Shown here piece after piece: positions 58,288-64,000 of a DNA stretch of 64,000 nt. The position numbers and the translations under genes were made by a program. This DNA comes from Serpula lacrymans var. lacrymans S7.9 (taxonomy: Eukaryota > Basidiomycota > Agaricomycetes > Boletales > Serpulaceae), in contig NW_006763299.1 in the NCBI RefSeq assembly GCF_000218685.1, forward strand, positions 554,061 through 618,060, given 5' to 3'. Numbering within the stretch: the first letter of the stretch is position 1; each line of letters opens with the position of its first letter. The notes under the pieces are model-generated. The model did no database searches. It worked only from the letters and a program-made list of their open reading frames with translations, and was not told the DNA's origin.

Positions 58288-58440
58288 ATATGTTCGTAGT
58301 TTGTGTTGTAGCTCTAAATCAACTCATATCAACGCAAAAGAAGTATCATCGTGCATGACATTTTATTGTTATACATGTGTGAAGACCATTTGTTGCAGAA
58401 AGTATATCGTAGCATAATACAGTGAAATGATCTAATCTAC

Positions 58441-59488
58441 TCAAGCCTCGGTATGCACGAAAGACTGGACATAAACCAACATTGTATACCCCTCTATCTC
58501 ATGACCCGGAGGAGGTGGAATATCACCTTGACCCTTTATCTCATAACCTTTATGCTCGTACAGTTGAGTCTATCCAGACGAAGGAGTGAGAACATATATC
58601 AACACAGTTGAAAATTAAGGCAACCTGCGGGCCACTATTTGTTCCAAAACAGACCGACGTTTTCATTTCTCTGGCCTTTAAGGACACGTAAGTCTATTGA
58701 GCAGAGCAAGATTCACTGAAAGATGACACATACACCGTCTTCACCGATCTTGAGCAACTTTGAACCAATTCTTTTACCTTGATAGGCAGGTTCTACGGTA
58801 AATGAATAAAGGTTCCAGTTTTCCAGGATAAAATTATTGTTGCCCAAGGCACTGTTATATATTTCGGTCGATTTCGGGAGAAGCTTTTTTTGCTCAACGT
58901 CGAATGGTTAAGTCTAGGCCAAATCACTCACCGTGCTCATCCACCAACTAAACAATTGAGCATGGTTGGTACCAAGCTCACGGAGTAGGTTTACTACATC
59001 TTCTTGCTTTTGCTGCTTTTCACTGGTATGCATTGGATAAGAAATCAATGTTGCATAGATAAAAATACGCACTCCAAAAGAAAATCGGTTTGAGGTGGGT
59101 ACCAACATGCGGTACCCAAAACTTTGCCCGATTCTTGATCTAGGGCGACGTAAAAGTGGCCACCTATGACGGTTGCACTGACGATTGCACGTAGTGTCAT
59201 CTCGCGTAGTTCTTTTACGCAGCCAGTCATAGTATCAAGTATTTTGTCTAGTCACGGGAGTTATTGTGAGTAAAAATTCAATTCGATAATACGGATATTG
59301 ATTGTACACAGTTCACACCTTTGGCAAATGCCCTAAGCAGCACATGGACGGCCTCTTCTAACCTGGTGTCTACATGCCACAAGTCAGTCAAGGCTGCAAG
59401 TAATGGCGTAGTTGCATAACGAACCCTGGGCATCAATTATGCGAACGATGTTGACTGGGTGATCTTCGGTGCTTAGCCCTTGAGACAT
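58441..59488 (-). CDS. GNAT-family N-acetyltransferase
   Basis: The start at 59488 reads MSQGLSTEDHPVNIVRIIDA, then splices to DTRLEEAVHVLLRAFAK, a typical GNAT alpha-1 region. VIGGHFYVALDQESGKVLGT followed by ACWYPPQTDFL forms the central strands. NWNLYSFTVEPAYQGKRIGS is beta-4 and the acetyl-CoA loop (Q-G-K-R-I-G, the Q/RxxGxG/A motif in variant form) followed by KLLKIGEDGA. The end is TQLYEHKGYEIKGQG to VQSFVHTEA (TGA 58441-58443). About seven exons. Substrate is unknown. Its place beside the UstYa pair could make it a tailoring enzyme, but no direct evidence exists. Confidence 0.82.
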
Positions 59489-60159
59489 GCTGGGTGATTT
59501 CTATCCCCCGTGACCAACGCTACGAATTGTGGACGTTGAGGTTTAAATTGGATATTATTGTATCAAGTAACGTACTTATCTTTGCAGTGACTTGTATCCG
59601 ATAACGACAGAATCTTGATACAGTAATCAGGAAACCAGTTGCGTTCTATGATTGTGGGCCGTCATCATGATCATGATGTGTTCTCATGGAAGGACAGAAG
59701 ACAGGGCTTTTGTTATCGGCATGGCTTAACGGGATCAAGTTGATTAGGAATTGGTGAGTGATATGCTCTGATATGGCACAGGACTGGTAACATGAACGGA
59801 GCAATACGTGATACTAGTACTGCCTCTCAAGCTCGAAACTCCGCGGCTAGCAGCATCATGGTATTTTCTACTTCAAGATAGCTCGGAACTTGGAAATGGG
59901 CGAATCGTTGAATTCCATTTTTCAACTCGAAGTTGTTCGTTTCCACGATAATAATATTGATGATTATCTCCTTGGATCGTTGTGTGTGCGTTCAGGTTAT
60001 TCATGATGAACTTACGACTTGCCATCACACTGCAATTTTGACGAAGGCACACTCGTTGTATCAGTATTCGGTTTGTCTAAGCCCTCGGGCGCTCTTAAAG
60101 GGCTACATATAATAGTCAGTACCAGTACTTAGTATTGCCACTCTCGATCCATAGATATC
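59489..60159. promoter_or_regulatory. Divergent intergenic region, GNAT / seven-helix protein
   Basis: About 670 bases with no coding signal; both genes face away from it. Confidence 0.4.
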
Positions 60160-61481
60160 ATGGCACTCAATATCTCTGCAGGCGTGCCTGATGAATCCGC
60201 CTGGGACATTCTCAACGACAGCACAAACCTGATAGGTACTACGACGATAAATGGCGTTTCCTACGGAATCATGTTCACTCTCTATGTCACATGCGTTCAT
60301 TTCCTTTACCAAAGGTTCAAAACTTCAGGGGGGAAGCGCACTTCTGTTTTTTTGTTCGGATATATGTCCGTGATGTTCATCTTCGGCACACTATACACGG
60401 TTTCTGGTTCTCGGACCATTCAGCTTGCCTATGTCAATCATCGTGATTATTCTGCTGGTCCTGCCGCCTATGACCTCGTTATTTTCTCCCAGCCGATCAC
60501 TATTTTGGGCTCCGTAAGCTACACCGTCTCTAACTGGATGTCCGATGGTTTAATAGTAAGCTTCCCTTAACCTACAATGACGTAGTGACCTCATGTTCTC
60601 TTTAGCTTTGGCGTTTCATCATATTATATCAAAATATTCGGTACAATCTTTGGATCATCACTTTCCCGTGTATCCTATTTCTTGCCTCAATAGGTCAATT
60701 TTTATTTGTATCCTTGCGTGATCTACGGGACTGAGGCGTCTGCAGTTATGGGATTTTTTGTTCTAGTACAAGCGTCCTTGCCAAACCAATCTCTCTGGTC
60801 ACAAGTGGCAGTCAGCTTCGTACTGCCATACTACGTTCTCTCGCTGTCACTCAACATCATCACCACAATACTGATAACAATACGCCTTCTCATGCACAAA
60901 AGACATCTTCAAACTATCCTAGGTGACACATGCTTGTCTCAGATACGTTAACTAGCTCTCATCTAAGATCACATAGGGGCGGCTCATGCAGCTCAGTATA
61001 CAGGCATCGCCACTTTGCTAATCGAATCTTCAGCACTCTATGCACTGTGGTCAATTATTTTCCTTGTTCTATACGCCATCAACAATCCAGTGCAATTCGT
61101 ATTCCTAGCATCCTTAGCTGAAGTGCAGGTGATTACAAGCGTTTTATCTTCAGAATCGTGACTAATGATATCATCCCGTGTCAAAAACAGATCATAGCTC
61201 CACTACTCATTATTGTTCGTGTTGCTCAAGGAAAGGCCTGGACCCGTAACACGGAATCGGCCATTCTATCAACCTTTGTGGCCAAACAAGAAAGTAAGGC
61301 TACCTACAAAGGGAACAAGCAGGAGGATAGCCGTACGAACACACTCTCAGTCTCTGCATCACAGGACCATGTCGACCATGACGAAAGCATCCATTCACTG
61401 AAATTTGCTCCAGGCCTGGGAGACAGCAACGACATACCTTTGCAGACACGAGAGGTTCCTAGAGGGATGTTGCAATGTTGA
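60160..61481 (+). CDS. Seven-transmembrane protein of an Agaricomycete family
   Basis: The start at 60160 reads MALNISAGVPDESAWDILND, a short outside segment with possible N-glycosylation (NIS, NDS). Helices follow: VSYGIMFTLYVTCVHFLYQR, FLFGYMSVMFIFGTLYTVSG, PITILGSVSYTVSNWMSDGL. Then in later exons come a helix in the 60605-60700 region, VAVSFVLPYYVLSLSLNIIT, TGIATLLIESSALYALWSII and FVFLASLAEVQ. The cytosolic tail (IVRVAQGKAWTRNTESAILS onward) is Ser/Asp-rich and ends EVPRGMLQC at 61479-61481. Introns fall at about 60556-60604, 60690, 60921-60975 and 61130-61188. The family is common in mushrooms; function unknown. No G-protein-receptor class motif was recognised. Confidence 0.75.
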
Positions 61482-61965
61482 TCTTCGCACATCTAGGTTG
61501 TGCGTTGACGTAACTTGCCTCTTTGATTGCCATGACTGGATACATGAATGCTTGGGCTGTGGTGTCAAAGAACGGGGAGTCCCAAAGTGCCCTCGTGGCC
61601 AAAGGGCTTGAACCACTGGTGTACAAGCATGGGGATGCGAATTAAAGCATGCCAATTTAATAGCCAAATATCACGGTTTTTCAAGCCTTCCGTGTCGTGA
61701 GCTGACGAAGCGTGTTAAGCCTCACGCACAACGAGCCTCAGTACCTCTGAGAAACTATAAAAGGTATACATCGACTATCATGTATACTCACACGTAGTAT
61801 TTAGTTATAAATCTAGATTTACTACTGAGAAACACCTTCCTTGAAAAGGCGCTGAGCGCAAAAGATTACGTAACGTAAACCACCTGCAGTTCAGAGCCAC
61901 TGGCAGTGCGGTAGCAGACTCGGACCCAACAGTACCGCCGAAGTCACCCCAAGCATTTTGAGCGC
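61482..61965. other. Intergenic region before TFIP11
   Basis: About 480 bases. No coding exon is recognised; it should hold the 3' UTR of the seven-helix gene and the TFIP11 promoter. Confidence 0.4.
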
Positions 61966-64000
61966 ATGGCGCGTAGAAAACGACAAATGATGGATGACGA
62001 CGATTCAGACTCATCCCAGGGGTCAGACGGCGATATGGACTTTGATGGAATCGACCCAGTTGCCCGAGAAGAGCATTCATTATGGTCTGATCCTTACCAG
62101 CGGAAAAGGCGTCGAAAGAACGGCAAGGAAGATGCGCTATATGGTGTATTTGGAGAGGATAGTGAAGATGAAGGCTTCAGGGGGAAGGGAAAAGGAAAAG
62201 GTAGTCAAGAGAAAAGAAGTGATTGGACGAAAGCCCCTTCTTTTGTGGCTGGAGACAAGGTAGACCTGGACAAATCGATGGACACAGAGGCAGGGGCGGA
62301 AAACATTGATGGCGAGAATGCCGTAGAGTCCAGTGGTGATGAATCCGAGGAGGAGGAGGAGGAGGAGGAGGAGGAGGAGGAGGAGGCTGATGATAACAGC
62401 GGCGATGAAGAGTCAGCAGAAGACGAACCATCGCGGCCACCATCTCCTCGTGTGCGAGTGGAAGAGGACGAGGAGGAAGAGATGGAAAGACCAAGGTTCG
62501 GTGGAATAGGCTCAACAGGGTCAAAAACTGAAAACAAGTCCTCATTTTCTGCATTTACAAAAGGTGGTATAGGTTCTGCCCGTACAGCTCCAATCGCAAC
62601 TCCTACACCAACTGTCGCGCAGGTTGCCGTAGAAGATTTACCTTCTACCTTTGGAAGCGCGCGAACGCAACGTTCATTTGTTCGCAGTGGATCTGCATCT
62701 GCCAGCAAGCCAGCAACTCCTTTACCCGCCCATGAGCAGGCTCATTTTAGTAAAATTGGAGGTTCGTTCGGCGCTCGTATGCTAGCAAAGATGGGCTGGG
62801 AAGCCGGAACTGGGCTGGGCACTACGGGTGAAGGCATAGTGATTCCTGTGGAGAGTAAGCTACGGCCGAAGGGCATGGGTATTGCATTCAAAGGCTTCAA
62901 GGAAAAGACGGAGCAGTCTAAACTTGAGGCTAGGCGGCGTGGTGAAGTAGTAAGTGATGATGAAGAAGTAAAGCCGAGGAAGAAGAAAGGCGATCAACAG
63001 CAAAAGAAGTCCGATGCATGGAAGAGACCAAAGAAGGTCAAGGTCAAGGTGGAACACAAGACCTACGAGCAGATTGTTGCAGAAGCAGGCGAAGAGCCTG
63101 CTTCATCGAACATTGGACAGATTATTGACGCAACTGGTCGAACTGTACGTCGTTTGTATGAGCTTATGATCAATTTTATACTGACAACTTTTCTAGCCAC
63201 GTGAAGTTGCTTCCATCGCCGACATATCATTGTCATCCTGGACTCCATCCACCGATCCTACTCGAATACCGGAAGTTCGACATAACCTACGCCTCATTGC
63301 AGATGCGTGCAGAACCGATCTTGATGGCCTCGCACGCGAAGCTAAGGCACTGGAAGAACGGAAAAAATGGATTGTACAGGAAGATGCTCGCCTCAAAAAG
63401 AAAGTAGCAGACGAGGCAGACTGTATGTTTTTATCTCCGTTATCAATAGGCTTCTCTTACCCATGCGCGGTTTATACAGTAATTGCACGGATGCAACAAG
63501 TCACATTAGTGGTTGATGAGATTAATTCACAGGCAAAGGAGCTGGCCTCTGTCTACGAAGCATCCTTGGATGTCTTTTCGCCTCATTTCAGTAAATTGCT
63601 AACCCAGTTTGCACTCGAGTTCGATCAATATAAACTTGATGAGATCGTCGTGGCCGCTATCACCCCTATAGTCAGGCGAACGATAGCACAATGGAATCCT
63701 CTTCAAGATCCGTTCGGGCTCGTTTCGACTTTCCGGTCTTGGAAACAAGCACTCAAAGTTAACGTTGTTGACGAGACACCTAAAACACAGGTTGATATCT
63801 ATGGTGCAAGAGCTGCGCCACCGCCTATTCTGGTGGAGAAACCTATGACGCCCTTCGAGAGCCTCCTCTGGAATGTCTGGTTGCCTAAGATACGAACATG
63901 TATAAACAATGATTGGGAACCCACAGACCCCCATCCAGCAGTCAAACTGTATGAGACTTGGTCTACATTCTTACCGCCATTCGTACGGGACAACATGCTC
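61966..64000 (+). CDS. TFIP11: TFIP11/Ntr1 G-patch spliceosome-disassembly factor, 5' part
   Basis: TFIP11 (Ntr1/Spp382) activates the helicase Prp43 to take apart lariat spliceosomes. The start at 61966 reads MARRKRQMMDDDDSDSSQGS; the family N-terminus with EEHSLWSDPYQRKRRRKNGK and EDALYGVFGEDSEDEGF follows. A poly-Glu tract precedes the G-patch: FGARMLAKMGWEAGTGLGTT then GEGIVIPVESKLRPKGMGIA. Downstream exons carry TYEQIVAEAGEE and IADACRTDLDGLAREAKAL, then the GCFC domain (IVRRTIAQWNPLQDPFGLVS, PMTPFESLLWNVWLPKIRTC and INNDWEPTDPHPAV). Two introns are seen, at about 63143-63197 and 63423-63479. The gene runs off the right edge. Confidence 0.93.
62346..62387 (+). repeat. (GAG)n trinucleotide repeat coding poly-Glu
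   Basis: About 14 GAG codons in a row within TFIP11 give an uninterrupted glutamate run between the family N-terminus and the G-patch. Pure codon usage suggests slippage and length variation between strains. Confidence 0.85.

Overview
The window is nuclear DNA of a filamentous basidiomycete, most likely an Agaricomycete. Genes are dense, and most are cut by introns of about 50-66 nt with GT...AG ends and CTAAC-like branch sites. Several families seen here are typical of mushroom-forming fungi: UstYa-like proteins, a But2-like membrane protein, a serpentine seven-helix protein, chromoviral LTR elements and pogo transposons. Coordinates of multi-exon genes run from start codon to stop codon; I derived exons by reading splice sites by eye.

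Bases 1-46200 are mostly conserved housekeeping genes. In order they are: the 3' end of a 4EHP-type eIF4E (+); an unrecognised coiled-coil protein (+); MMS19 (-); MAK16 (-) divergent from CAF40/CNOT9 (+); a YEA4/SLC35B4 nucleotide-sugar transporter (-); nucleoporin NUP53/NUP35 (-); the zinc transporter MSC2 with a very His-rich loop (-); a Zn2Cys6 transcription factor (-); ATP1 (-) divergent from mitochondrial ribosomal protein bL21m (+); PRP40 (-) divergent from RDS3/PHF5A (+); a PB1/ZZ-finger NBR1-like protein (-) divergent from MMS22/Mus7 (+); a CCCH/CUE-like/Smr protein (+); a coiled-coil protein (+); sphinganine C4-hydroxylase SUR2 (-); a candidate small secreted protein (-); and a But2-like membrane protein (+).

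Bases 47400-54300 are a nested transposon graveyard. A decayed pogo-type transposase is interrupted near its N-terminus by an antisense chromoviral LTR (imperfect target duplication). It is interrupted again in its catalytic domain by an unrelated 414-bp solo LTR with a perfect 5-bp duplication, whose removal restores the frame. Two more copies of the chromoviral LTR, a chromodomain integrase tail with polypurine tract, a 5'-truncated intron-containing DDE transposase and a copia-like LTR complete the block. A tRNA-like (SINE-like) sequence lies just beyond it.

Bases 55500-64000 return to genes: ribosomal protein eL43, a divergent pair of UstYa-like (DUF3328) secondary-metabolite enzymes, a GNAT acetyltransferase, a seven-helix membrane protein, and the spliceosome-disassembly G-patch protein TFIP11/Ntr1, which runs off the window end.

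The most biologically suggestive signals are the divergent UstYa pair, one member of which has lost a metal-ligand histidine (HQLKC instead of HQLHC), and the datable nest of insertions in the pogo element.
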